DNA from: Spirochaetes bacterium ADurb.BinA120
GTDB taxonomy: Bacteria > Spirochaetota > UBA4802 > UBA5368
Assembly (NCBI GenBank): GCA_002069125.1
Contig: MVZN01000013.1
Coordinates: forward strand, 1-61,184
Length of the DNA stretch: 61,184 nucleotides
Reading direction: 5' to 3'
Below the pieces are notes generated by a model. It was given only the letters and a program-made list of their open reading frames with translations, searched no databases and had not been told where the DNA came from. How positions within the stretch are numbered: position 1 is the first letter of the stretch; every line of letters begins with the position of its first letter. Shown here piece by piece: positions 37,358 to 44,990 of the stretch. Both the position numbers and the translations under genes were made by a program.

Positions 37358-38160
37358 CCGTAGAACAGCGCCGTTATAAAATAGCCGAAGATGAGCACCA
37401 TTAGAAAGGACGCCACCACCGACGAGCGGGTGGCGTGACCCACTCCAAGCTCCCCGCTCTCCGCCCTCAGGCCGAACGCGCAGCTCACCCCGGAGATGAT
37501 GATGCCGAATATGAAGGCCTTTAAAAGACCCACGTAAATGGCCTTGAAATGGATCCCCTTGTACAGGTGCTTTATGTAAACGTTAAAGGAGACGTGGAGG
37601 ATGGAATTGGCAACCACCGCGCCGCCCAGGCAGGCCAGCACGATGATGTACACCGAAACCACCGGCATAATGGCCGCAAGCGCCGTCACCCTGGGCATTA
37701 CCAGAAACTTCACCGGGCTTATGGACATCATTTCGAGCGCGTCGATCTCGTCGTAGACCTTCATGGTCCCTATCTCCGCGGCCATGGCCGAGCCCACCGA
37801 CGCCGTGAGGATGATGGCCGCCATAAAGGGGCCCATCTCCCGCGTCATTGAGGCTATGATGAGGCGCCCGGTCTGGTATTGCATTCCGAAGTTCTGAAGC
37901 TCTATGCCGGTTTGGAGGGCCAGTATCATCCCCGTGAACACCCCGACGAGGGAACAAACGGTGAGCGTTTTCACTCCCGCGAAGTACATCTGCGTAACGA
38001 TCTCGCGCGCCTTGGAGGGCGCGTCTTTGAGGTAATAGAATGAGCGGGCGAGGAGAAGCATGGTATAACCGGCCTGGTCGAGAAACTCGATCAGGCCCGC
38101 TCCGATCATCTCAAGCATGGCCGAGAACCTGTTGCCCGCGCCTGCGCCCTTTTCGTTCAT
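37354..38160 (-). CDS. mlaE: Lipid transporter permease MlaE-like
   Basis: Inner-membrane permease of 268 residues of the MlaE family, with about five or six hydrophobic segments and the signature stretch EIGTMKVYDEIDALEMMSI followed by PVKFLVMPR. It forms the membrane core of the phospholipid transporter. Start taken at ATG 38160 (MNEKGAG); the upstream part of the frame is rich in Arg and Pro and overlaps the preceding gene, so it is not credible. Confidence 0.92.
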   Translation of the reverse strand: MNEKGAGAGNRFSAMLEMIGAGLIEFLDQAGYTMLLLARSFYYLKDAPSKAREIVTQMYFAGVKTLTVCSLVGVFTGMILALQTGIELQNFGMQYQTGRLIIASMTREMGPFMAAIILTASVGSAMAAEIGTMKVYDEIDALEMMSISPVKFLVMPRVTALAAIMPVVSVYIIVLACLGGAVVANSILHVSFNVYIKHLYKGIHFKAIYVGLLKAFIFGIIISGVSCAFGLRAESGELGVGHATRSSVVASFLMVLIFGYFITALFYG

Positions 38161-38179
38161 CGCCGGTTTTTCCGCCCCA

Positions 38180-39820
38180 TCAGAATACCGCCTTCGAATA
38201 TTCAATAAAGTCAGTCCGCGCCGGGCAGCCCATCGGCCATTGGCCTGGGGGTGCGACCATGGCGGACGTTTTAGGTGAAAGGATCGGTCCCCCGGCCTCA
38301 TCGCCCGCAAGGGCCGAATCCGCGCTCTTTGCGCCTCCTCCGGAAACGGGAACCGGTATCCAGAAGATATTGACGGTCACGCCGCCTCCACCGCGCGTAT
38401 AGCCGAACATGGAACACAAAATGGACCATTTCGTCAATTCATCTTTGGAGCTCCGGTAGCTGAACAATATTGGCACGCGCATGTCGAAAAAATCCGGGCC
38501 CCAGGCCTGGTAATAGGTGCGCAGGAGAAGGCCGAAACGCCTCTCGCCCGACTGGAACTTTCGGTATTCGAACAGCGTCCAGAACGGCTGGTACATGAGC
38601 TCGTATCCATCGGGGTCCCGAAACGGGAGGAGCGAGAGGGAGGAAAGGGACATGTTGCCTCGATCGTCATGCTCGTACTGAAACAGCGGCCATATCTTGA
38701 AGTAGCGCCAGGAGCTTCCGTATACAGGGTCGGGCTTCCCGTGATAATCGCGCCCGAAACGCCATACGATAAACGCGCTTACGGTATAGTCGCTTTCCAT
38801 GTATTCGGTCTTTTTCCTCAGCCGGAAATAGAGCGGTGTAACGAACGACATCTCGCTGTTTCTGAACACGTACCTGCCATAAAAGGGGAAAAAGATGCGC
38901 TTGTATATGAACGGGCTCGCACAGTCCTGTATCATCACCAGCGGCCAGGGGAAATTGAGCTCGCGGTCTCCCGTTTTCATGTTATAGCCCCAGGAGAAAA
39001 ACGGCCAGAAAAGCGTCGAGGCGTCGGCCTTACCGGAGCTGTTCCATCGCCGGCCGTAAATTGGAAACACGAACAGCGTTTTCTGCGTATCTTCCTTCAA
39101 GAATACATTCTGGTAATTGCCTATCAAAAGGATGGAATAATTATCATAGGTGTCGCGTTTGTAATTATGGGCGTAAAGCGGAAGTATCCGGAAATCGTCC
39201 CTGTCGGGGCTTTTCCCGCGCTGGATGAGCGGCCAGAATATTCCAAACGCGCTGTAATCACGCGATTCGTACTCGACATAAACCGGTATAAACGAGGCCG
39301 CCAGGTACAGGAGCGCCTGCCAGGTGTTCACCGGAGGGTATAGAAAGAACAGCAGAAAGCCGGGGAACACCCACGGCGAAATGCGGTCCTGCCCTAACTT
39401 TCCTTTTACGGCGCCGCCGATGGGAAGGAGCATGAAGTATCGGTCGCGCACGTCCGGCGAGTCGCCGTAATATAAAAGCGGAAAAATGCCGAAATCGTAG
39501 TCGGGCCTGCCGTCGGCATGAGTATAATCCACCGAATGCACGAGCCCGAAAAGCGATTTCCATTCGGTATTATTCGGCCGCGCGTACTCCCAGAACACCA
39601 CAGGCATAAGAGAGGCCCGGTAAGTTCTGCCTTCGCCGTAGGAATTCCTCAGATAGAACGGCCTGTAGACTATGCTGGTGTACGGATGGGCCGCGTCTTT
39701 TTCATAAAAAACCCAGAACCATTCATAGCCCGAATCGGCCCCGCGCGCCTCAACCGGCTCCGCCAGGGGCGCGAGTCCCGCTAGCGCGAACAGAACGGAG
39801 ATATTTAGCAATCTTCTCAT
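38180..39820 (-). CDS. Exported FWP-motif repeat protein, probable outer-membrane barrel
   Basis: Protein of 546 residues with a signal peptide (LNISVLFALAGLAPLAEPVEA). The mature part has at least a dozen short aromatic strands of the form F-x-P-L/F (FGIFPLLYYG, FGIFWPLIQRG, FRILPLYAHNY, TLFWPFFSWG, KIWPLFQYEH), spaced about 30-45 residues apart, alternating with charged turns. That suggests a beta-barrel or beta-solenoid. It sits 19 bases upstream of mlaE in the same direction, so it may be the outer-membrane end of this lipid transport system. No named family recognised. Confidence 0.75.
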   Translation of the reverse strand: MRRLLNISVLFALAGLAPLAEPVEARGADSGYEWFWVFYEKDAAHPYTSIVYRPFYLRNSYGEGRTYRASLMPVVFWEYARPNNTEWKSLFGLVHSVDYTHADGRPDYDFGIFPLLYYGDSPDVRDRYFMLLPIGGAVKGKLGQDRISPWVFPGFLLFFLYPPVNTWQALLYLAASFIPVYVEYESRDYSAFGIFWPLIQRGKSPDRDDFRILPLYAHNYKRDTYDNYSILLIGNYQNVFLKEDTQKTLFVFPIYGRRWNSSGKADASTLFWPFFSWGYNMKTGDRELNFPWPLVMIQDCASPFIYKRIFFPFYGRYVFRNSEMSFVTPLYFRLRKKTEYMESDYTVSAFIVWRFGRDYHGKPDPVYGSSWRYFKIWPLFQYEHDDRGNMSLSSLSLLPFRDPDGYELMYQPFWTLFEYRKFQSGERRFGLLLRTYYQAWGPDFFDMRVPILFSYRSSKDELTKWSILCSMFGYTRGGGGVTVNIFWIPVPVSGGGAKSADSALAGDEAGGPILSPKTSAMVAPPGQWPMGCPARTDFIEYSKAVF

Positions 39821-40312
39821 CAGGCGGTTCCGGCGAAATCATTCATCCAAGTGAACAGTGTCCAGGATGTTGGGGTTCAATGCAACCATTAGATACATCC
39901 CTCTGATTAATAATCGGTAAAGCCGGCCGCCAGTAGTCGCCGATTAGTGATTGACATACGCCGGTGGGGGGAGTATGCTCCACGCGTGTCGGTTTAAGCG
40001 ATCGCTTCCTGATATCAGGCGTGTCGCCGGCCCCGGAGGCGTTCCTTTTCTCCGGCCGCGCCGGGAGGGGCGTGGCCCACGGAGTGCGCAAGGCCCCGCG
40101 CTTATTAAAGCGGTCTCGCGGGAGGAATATTCAAGTATTTTTCCGGCACGCGGGACAAATGGGGCAAAATGGCCGCGGCCGGCCCACGGCGGGACCTTGG
40201 AATGGAATTTCCGCGCCGTCGCGGCACGGCTCTCCGTCGGTTCCGGCGGGTACGAGCCCGACATACAGGCGGGGGCGGCTTATCCAATCAATTCACTGGA
40301 GGGATGCATTAC
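39821..40312. other. Intergenic region with the long flaA leader
   Basis: About 490 bases between the divergent FWP-motif gene and flaA. The plus-strand promoter at 39951-39979 would leave a 5' leader of about 325 bases before flaA, with several GC-rich palindromes (for example AAGCGATCGCTT near 39998). No known riboswitch family is recognised and no gene is credible inside. Confidence 0.45.
39951..39979 (+). promoter_or_regulatory. Sigma-70 promoter upstream of flaA
   Basis: TTGACA (39951-39956) and TATGCT (39974-39979) are spaced by exactly 17. This is the best-formed promoter in the window. Transcription would start near 39986. Confidence 0.6.
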
Positions 40313-40975
40313 ATGAAACGAATCGTGCTCTTTTCACTTGTTCTTTCAATGGCGCTTCTGCCCGTATTCGCGCAGGAAAAAGCGGCCGAAAAACCCGCCG
40401 ACACGGGCAGGGTGGTTGCGGGCGACCAGCTCTATTCCGAAATCGCGGTCGAGGATTTCGAGACCACGGTTTATACGGACAAGGATATGAGCTTTATTAA
40501 GTCCGGAGAACAGCAGGCCGGGCTATCCATAAGGGACCAGTTCCCTGCGCCTATCGGCAATTCCAAGAAATACCTCGGCGTGAAGATATTCGGAAAACAG
40601 GGCGACGCCCTTACCATCACCCCGCCGAAACCCCTTGCCATAGAGAAATTCTGCAAGTCCATTTCCATCTGGGTTTACGGAAAAAATTTCTCCGGTGAGC
40701 TCTCCATGTTCCTTAAGGACGCCGATGGCAAGGTACACCGTCTTCCGGTGGGCAAGCTCAACTTTCTCGGCTGGCGAAAGCTCTCCGTTACACTGACGGA
40801 CAGCGTAGCGCAGGAGGACAAGTTCCTCACCCAGAAGCGCGAGCTCCAGATCATGAAGTTTTTGTATAAGCCCGGGAATATAGGGCGCCTTCCCCAGTGG
40901 AACTACTTTTACATGGACGACATCACGGCGACGGTGCGCGAAAAATACACCGACCGCCAGAGCGACGAGTGGTAA
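40313..40975 (+). CDS. flaA: Flagellar filament outer layer protein FlaA
   Basis: Exported protein of 220 residues that forms the sheath of spirochaete periplasmic flagella. Signal peptide about 1-20 (MKRIVLFSLVLSMALLPVFA); FlaA domain with AVEDFETTVYT, SKKYLGVKIFGKQGDALTIT, SISIWVYGKNFSG, FLGWRKLSVTL and QWNYFYMDDI, all family features. GGAGGG lies nine bases before the ATG at 40313; the ATG at 40304 is too close to that site. No other flagellar gene is adjacent, so it is a lone transcription unit ended by the hairpin at 40995. Confidence 0.92.
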   Translation: MKRIVLFSLVLSMALLPVFAQEKAAEKPADTGRVVAGDQLYSEIAVEDFETTVYTDKDMSFIKSGEQQAGLSIRDQFPAPIGNSKKYLGVKIFGKQGDALTITPPKPLAIEKFCKSISIWVYGKNFSGELSMFLKDADGKVHRLPVGKLNFLGWRKLSVTLTDSVAQEDKFLTQKRELQIMKFLYKPGNIGRLPQWNYFYMDDITATVREKYTDRQSDEW

Positions 40976-40994
40976 AAGCCCCCTATGCTCATTT

Positions 40995-41024
40995 GAAGAA
41001 CGGCGCCTACCGGCGCCGTTCTTC
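40995..41024. terminator. Strong hairpin after flaA
   Basis: A perfect 13-base-pair stem (GAAGAACGGCGCC with GGCGCCGTTCTTC) and four-base loop lies 20 bases after the flaA stop and just beyond the stop of the convergent minus-strand gene. The T tract is poor, but position and symmetry suit a two-way terminator. Confidence 0.65.
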
Positions 41025-41026
41025 GT

Positions 41027-42499
41027 TCAGCGCATCCTTATATATTCCACCTCGACCAGCGCCGCCTCGTTTTCCCCGGTACAGAGGCAGTAGAGCCCCC
41101 TGCCGGTGAATATACCCGCGTCGGCGGGTGGAATTCTGCTCAGCACCGGCTCGCTGTCAACCAGCAGCCGGGCGAATCCGCCATCGGTGCTTTCCAGCGT
41201 ATAATTGTGCCAGTCCGCCGTGTGCAGGGGAATCCTCCGTCCGGAGAGCTCCAGCTCCTCGCCGCGGACCGAGAGCGCGTAAGCCCTGCCGCCGCCCATC
41301 CCCTTTGCGATGAGAACCACCGAATCGCCCGCAATCATGCGCGCGCGTATGCTAACTGCGAATCGTCCCCCGGACTCGAAACGCCGGAAGAGTCCCGTCG
41401 TCCCGCCCCTTAGCGCGTTTAGCCGCAGTATCCGCGCCCCGCCCGAACCGGCAAACGAGACCGACGAGCGCTCCGCGTTTTCCATGTGCATCCAGTTCTT
41501 CGGCGTGTATGAATCGTCCCACTCGCCAAAGCGGTCGTCTATGGCCCACGACCCCTCCCCGTCCGATTCTTCGCGGGGGGACACTTCGATGGGTTTGAGG
41601 AATTTGCCGAATATCCATCCACGCAGCCCGCTCATCGCGGCTATACGGTACCAGTAATCGCGCACCTCGCCCACCTGGGCCATGTCCATGGACTTCTCGA
41701 GCTGCAGGAGGATATCGCCTCGCGCTATCTTGCCCACAAGCTGCCCTTCTACGCCGGGCGAATTGCGCAGGTTTACGTCGTCGCCGGTGCAGGCGAAAAG
41801 GCGCTGCACCTCGGCGCTGGTGGGGTATCGCCGAGCGTAGTCCATCACCAGCTCCATCGCCATGCCCTCCCTGCCCTTTACGGTCACGCTGCCCTCCTCG
41901 AGAACGGTGAATATCATGCGGACGATCGGCCCCAGATGGATGGTATGAGGGTAGCGCGCATAGAACCCGGATATGGCGTTTAAAAGCCTCCCCGGATCCG
42001 CGCGCTGGATCTTTTTAAGCTCCTCGTAGTCGAGGTCCTCTATATATCGGCTCCCCTTGTATCGCGCGGCGAACTCATCGTAGAATTTACCGCGCGAGAT
42101 GATGCGGCCTCGCCGGCCTTCCATGACGAGGCTCAGATCGGCGCCGATATCGGCGTTGATTCCGGCGAGCTTCTTCCCTATATAGGAGCGCGCCCTTTCC
42201 CGGCCGCGCTCGTCGGCGTTCTCGGCGGCCGCCGCGCGCAGTTCATCCTCGTATCTACGCTCGAGGTCCTCTGCGAGGCCGTTCAGCGCCCTGCACCGAT
42301 AGTAGTATATCTTCTCCCCCGCCTCGTAATCGGCGGTCCGCTGGAGCCTCGCGAGTATCTCGATGGCCGCGAGATATCCGCCGCTTTCGTACCGGTCGAT
42401 GGCGTCATCCAGGTCGTAGCCCCTTAGGAGGGCCCACGCCGCCAGCGCGATCAGCGCGGCGGCTATGATGATGATTCCTATTATGGTCGATCGTTTCAT
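41027..42499 (-). CDS. Membrane-anchored SH3-domain protein, unknown
   Basis: Protein of 490 residues. One N-terminal membrane helix (4-26), then helical repeats that look TPR-like (30-230), an SH3b-type domain about 238-310 (DDVNLRNSPGVEGQLVGKI, WYRIAAMSGLRGWIFGKFL), and a C-terminal beta-sandwich resembling LamG or sugar-binding folds (about 325-490). Bacterial SH3 domains often bind cell wall. It follows the phosphoglycerate mutase gene by three bases, so it is cotranscribed. Confidence 0.7.
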   Translation of the reverse strand: MKRSTIIGIIIIAAALIALAAWALLRGYDLDDAIDRYESGGYLAAIEILARLQRTADYEAGEKIYYYRCRALNGLAEDLERRYEDELRAAAAENADERGRERARSYIGKKLAGINADIGADLSLVMEGRRGRIISRGKFYDEFAARYKGSRYIEDLDYEELKKIQRADPGRLLNAISGFYARYPHTIHLGPIVRMIFTVLEEGSVTVKGREGMAMELVMDYARRYPTSAEVQRLFACTGDDVNLRNSPGVEGQLVGKIARGDILLQLEKSMDMAQVGEVRDYWYRIAAMSGLRGWIFGKFLKPIEVSPREESDGEGSWAIDDRFGEWDDSYTPKNWMHMENAERSSVSFAGSGGARILRLNALRGGTTGLFRRFESGGRFAVSIRARMIAGDSVVLIAKGMGGGRAYALSVRGEELELSGRRIPLHTADWHNYTLESTDGGFARLLVDSEPVLSRIPPADAGIFTGRGLYCLCTGENEAALVEVEYIRMR

Positions 42500-42502
42500 G
42501 GC

Positions 42503-43732
42503 CTACCGTTTGAAGCTTTTATTCATCATGATTTCGATGAGGCGGTGCGCCTCTTCGACGAAAAGTCCGGTGGCGAAGGCCGATTTTTCGTTGAAACCCC
42601 GCACAGCCTCACGGCGGTAGCCGTCCACGGCGAAACCCGAAGACGGGTACACGCAGAATGGAACCGGATCGGCGGTGTGGGTGCGGAGGCTTAAGGGAGT
42701 GGGATGGTCCGGCATGACCAGGAGCGTGTAATCGTCGTAGCGCCGCATCCCCTCCATAACCCTTCCCACCACCAGCGAGTCGAAATCCTCTATGGCTCGC
42801 AGCTTGTGTTCGAGCTTGCCCTCGTGCCCGGATTCGTCCGGCGACTCCACATGCAGGAATACGAAGTTCGCCCTTTCCATGGCGGAAAGGAGGGCCTCGG
42901 CCTTGCCGCTGTAATTGGTGTCAAGGTAGCCGGTCGCCCCATCGACGCGGATAGGCGAGAGACCCACGGCGCGGCCGATTCCGTGTATCAGGTCGACCGC
43001 TGAAATGGTGTGCCCGTGCAGGCCGAAACGCTCTATGAGCGAGGGCATGGCGGGCCTCCTTCCGGCGCCCCACAGCCAGGCCGAAACGGGACGCCCGCGG
43101 TAGCGCGCCGTCGCCGATCGAATGGACTCCGACGACGCGATCACGCGCACCGACTCGTCCATAAGGCGGCACAGCGTTTCGGCCCCCGCACCTCGTGGCC
43201 GGTAATCGCCCGCCGGCCGCCCCTGTATGTCGTGTGGAGGGGTAGTATCCGCAAGCTCCTCGTGCGGATAATCCTTCCAAATGAGTATGTGCCGGTAGGA
43301 CACGCCCGGATGAAACACGAGGGAATCCGTGCCCAGCCTTAAGGCGAGCTCGCGGACTACCAGATGCGCGAATTCCGTCTCGATATGGCGCGCGCTGAAA
43401 TCGACGAGCACGCCGTCGTCAATAGTCACCAGGTTGCAGCGAAAGGCCACATCCCGGGGACCCATCTCGATCCCCATGTTGAGCGCCTCGAGCGGCGCAC
43501 GTCCGGTGTAGACCTCCTTCGGATTATATCCGAACACCGAGATGTTCGCGGTATCGCTTCCCGGGACCATGCCCTCGGGTACGGTCCTGGCAAGGCCCAG
43601 CAGTCCATGTGCTGCAAGATAATCCATGTTCGGCGTGCCGGCGGCCTCGAGCGGCGTTTTCCCGCCAAGCGAGTCCACCGGATAATCCGCCATGCCGTCG
43701 CCGAGGAGAACGGCGATCCTGTGGTCGTTCAT
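42503..43732 (-). CDS. apgM: Cofactor-independent phosphoglycerate mutase, archaeal type
   Basis: Enzyme of 409 residues of the alkaline-phosphatase superfamily that interconverts 3- and 2-phosphoglycerate. Metal-site and nucleophile motifs: VLLGDGMADYP near the start, VPGSDTANISVFGYNP with the nucleophilic Ser, HVESPDESGHEG and MPDHPTP. It is the archaeal-type iPGM (COG3635 family), not the GpmI type. The start at 43732 fits the family; the upstream extension does not. Confidence 0.9.
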   Translation of the reverse strand: MNDHRIAVLLGDGMADYPVDSLGGKTPLEAAGTPNMDYLAAHGLLGLARTVPEGMVPGSDTANISVFGYNPKEVYTGRAPLEALNMGIEMGPRDVAFRCNLVTIDDGVLVDFSARHIETEFAHLVVRELALRLGTDSLVFHPGVSYRHILIWKDYPHEELADTTPPHDIQGRPAGDYRPRGAGAETLCRLMDESVRVIASSESIRSATARYRGRPVSAWLWGAGRRPAMPSLIERFGLHGHTISAVDLIHGIGRAVGLSPIRVDGATGYLDTNYSGKAEALLSAMERANFVFLHVESPDESGHEGKLEHKLRAIEDFDSLVVGRVMEGMRRYDDYTLLVMPDHPTPLSLRTHTADPVPFCVYPSSGFAVDGYRREAVRGFNEKSAFATGLFVEEAHRLIEIMMNKSFKR

Positions 43733-43920
43733 AGTGTCGTTACCTGCCCTTAGCGGCCGCGCCGCCATAATAACGGAAGCGCGCCGACCGGTGAGTTTCG
43801 AATCTGGAGAATGACGCCATACCGCGGGATATGTCAATTATTTATGCGAATCCGCCGCCGCGGGAGAAAGCGGCCGGAAAAAGGCTTGCTATAGAAAGGC
43901 GGGCGTCGAACACTGAGCGC

Positions 43921-44304
43921 ATGAAAAGCGAGGCCGGACACGCGCACGGATTCAGGCTGGGCAAGAGCAGGGAGAAACTGGAGCTTGCCGCCATCATGCT
44001 CCGAAAGGGGCGCTACGCCGAGGCGGTTCGCTGCTCCTATCTTTCCATGTTCTATGCGGTGCGCATGCTCCTTGTGGATAGCGGGACCGATTCGGACAAC
44101 CCCAAGCGGATAATAGAACTTGCCGAGCGCTACTTCGAACCAGCCGGTTGGAGCGCCCTGGATCTGGGCGCGCTTCTCGCCGAACCGGAAGGCCCCGCCC
44201 ACCGGGAAATGCCGATATCGCGCTCAAAGGCCGAGATGTTCTACGGGAAGGCGCGCGAAACGCTCAACCGCATCGAGGAGGACGGCCCGCCGCCGGTCGC
44301 CTAA
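43921..44304 (+). CDS. Orphan HEPN-domain protein
   Basis: Helical protein of 127 residues whose SREKLELAAIMLRKGRYAEAVRCSYLSMFYAVRMLL is typical of HEPN domains, small helical bundles often acting as RNases or toxins paired with nucleotidyltransferases. No RX4-6H active-site pair is evident, and no partner MNT gene lies next to it. The start is uncertain: an ATG at 43831 extends it by 30 residues. It converges with moaE, their stop codons overlapping by three bases. Confidence 0.55.
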   Translation: MKSEAGHAHGFRLGKSREKLELAAIMLRKGRYAEAVRCSYLSMFYAVRMLLVDSGTDSDNPKRIIELAERYFEPAGWSALDLGALLAEPEGPAHREMPISRSKAEMFYGKARETLNRIEEDGPPPVA

Positions 44305-44717
44305 ACCCGGTCGGACACCCACTCCGACCCGTCCGCGTACACCTCCTTCTTCCAGATGGGGACCGTTTTCTTGATGGTATCGATAATGAAACGCAGCGCC
44401 GCGAAGCCCTCCTCCCGATGGCGCGACGAAACCGCCACAAGTATGCTCGCCTTGTCGGGATCGACCCTCCCCATGCGATGAACGATCAGGCAATCGGTGA
44501 TCGGCCAGGCCGCCATCGCCTCATCCGCAATCCGGTCCATCTCCTTTAGCGCCATCGACTCGTAGGCTTCGTAGAAGATATGCTCGACGGTCCGCCCTCC
44601 GGAATCGCGCCTCGGCGTTCCGATAAAGGCGAGAACCGCCCCGTCCTCGACAGTCCCGGTCGCCGCCAGGGCCGAGGTGTAATCGATCGGTTCGTTCTGC
44701 AGTCTGAGTGTCTTCAT
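44301..44717 (-). CDS. moaE: Molybdopterin synthase catalytic subunit
   Basis: Large subunit of 138 residues that puts sulfur into precursor Z to make molybdopterin. Family features: VEHIFYEAYESMALKEM, IVHRMGRVDPDKASILVAVSS and the terminal IDTIKKTVPIWKKEVYADGSEWV, which includes the catalytic Lys. It follows moaD by 27 bases, giving the complete synthase. Its likely clients here are the AOR-family enzyme and others outside the window. Confidence 0.93.
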   Translation of the reverse strand: MKTLRLQNEPIDYTSALAATGTVEDGAVLAFIGTPRRDSGGRTVEHIFYEAYESMALKEMDRIADEAMAAWPITDCLIVHRMGRVDPDKASILVAVSSRHREEGFAALRFIIDTIKKTVPIWKKEVYADGSEWVSDRV

Positions 44718-44744
44718 GACGATGGCCTCCCCCGGCGGTCGTGA

Positions 44745-44990
44745 TCAGCCCCCGCTAACCGGCGGGAACAGCGCCAGCACGTCGTTTTCCCGCAATACAC
44801 GGTCGCGCCGGCAGTACTCCTCGTTGACGGCGAAGAGGAGCGAATCGAAGTCCGGAATCCCAACGCCAAGCTCCCGTTCGACGGCCCGAACCGCGCCCTC
44901 CGCAGTCGTGCCACTACTAAGATCCAGGCGCCGCTCGGAAAATCCAAGAGAGTCCTTCACGCTGGCAAACGCCTTTATGGTAATTCTCAT
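44745..44990 (-). CDS. moaD: Molybdopterin synthase sulfur-carrier subunit
   Basis: Ubiquitin-fold sulfur carrier of 81 residues ending in the diglycine VSGG that is thiocarboxylated. The FASVKDSLGF start and LALFPPVSGG end are family marks. Its ATG overlaps the stop of the O-antigen ligase gene (ATGA), an unusual partner, and moaE follows directly. Confidence 0.92.
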   Translation of the reverse strand: MRITIKAFASVKDSLGFSERRLDLSSGTTAEGAVRAVERELGVGIPDFDSLLFAVNEEYCRRDRVLRENDVLALFPPVSGG

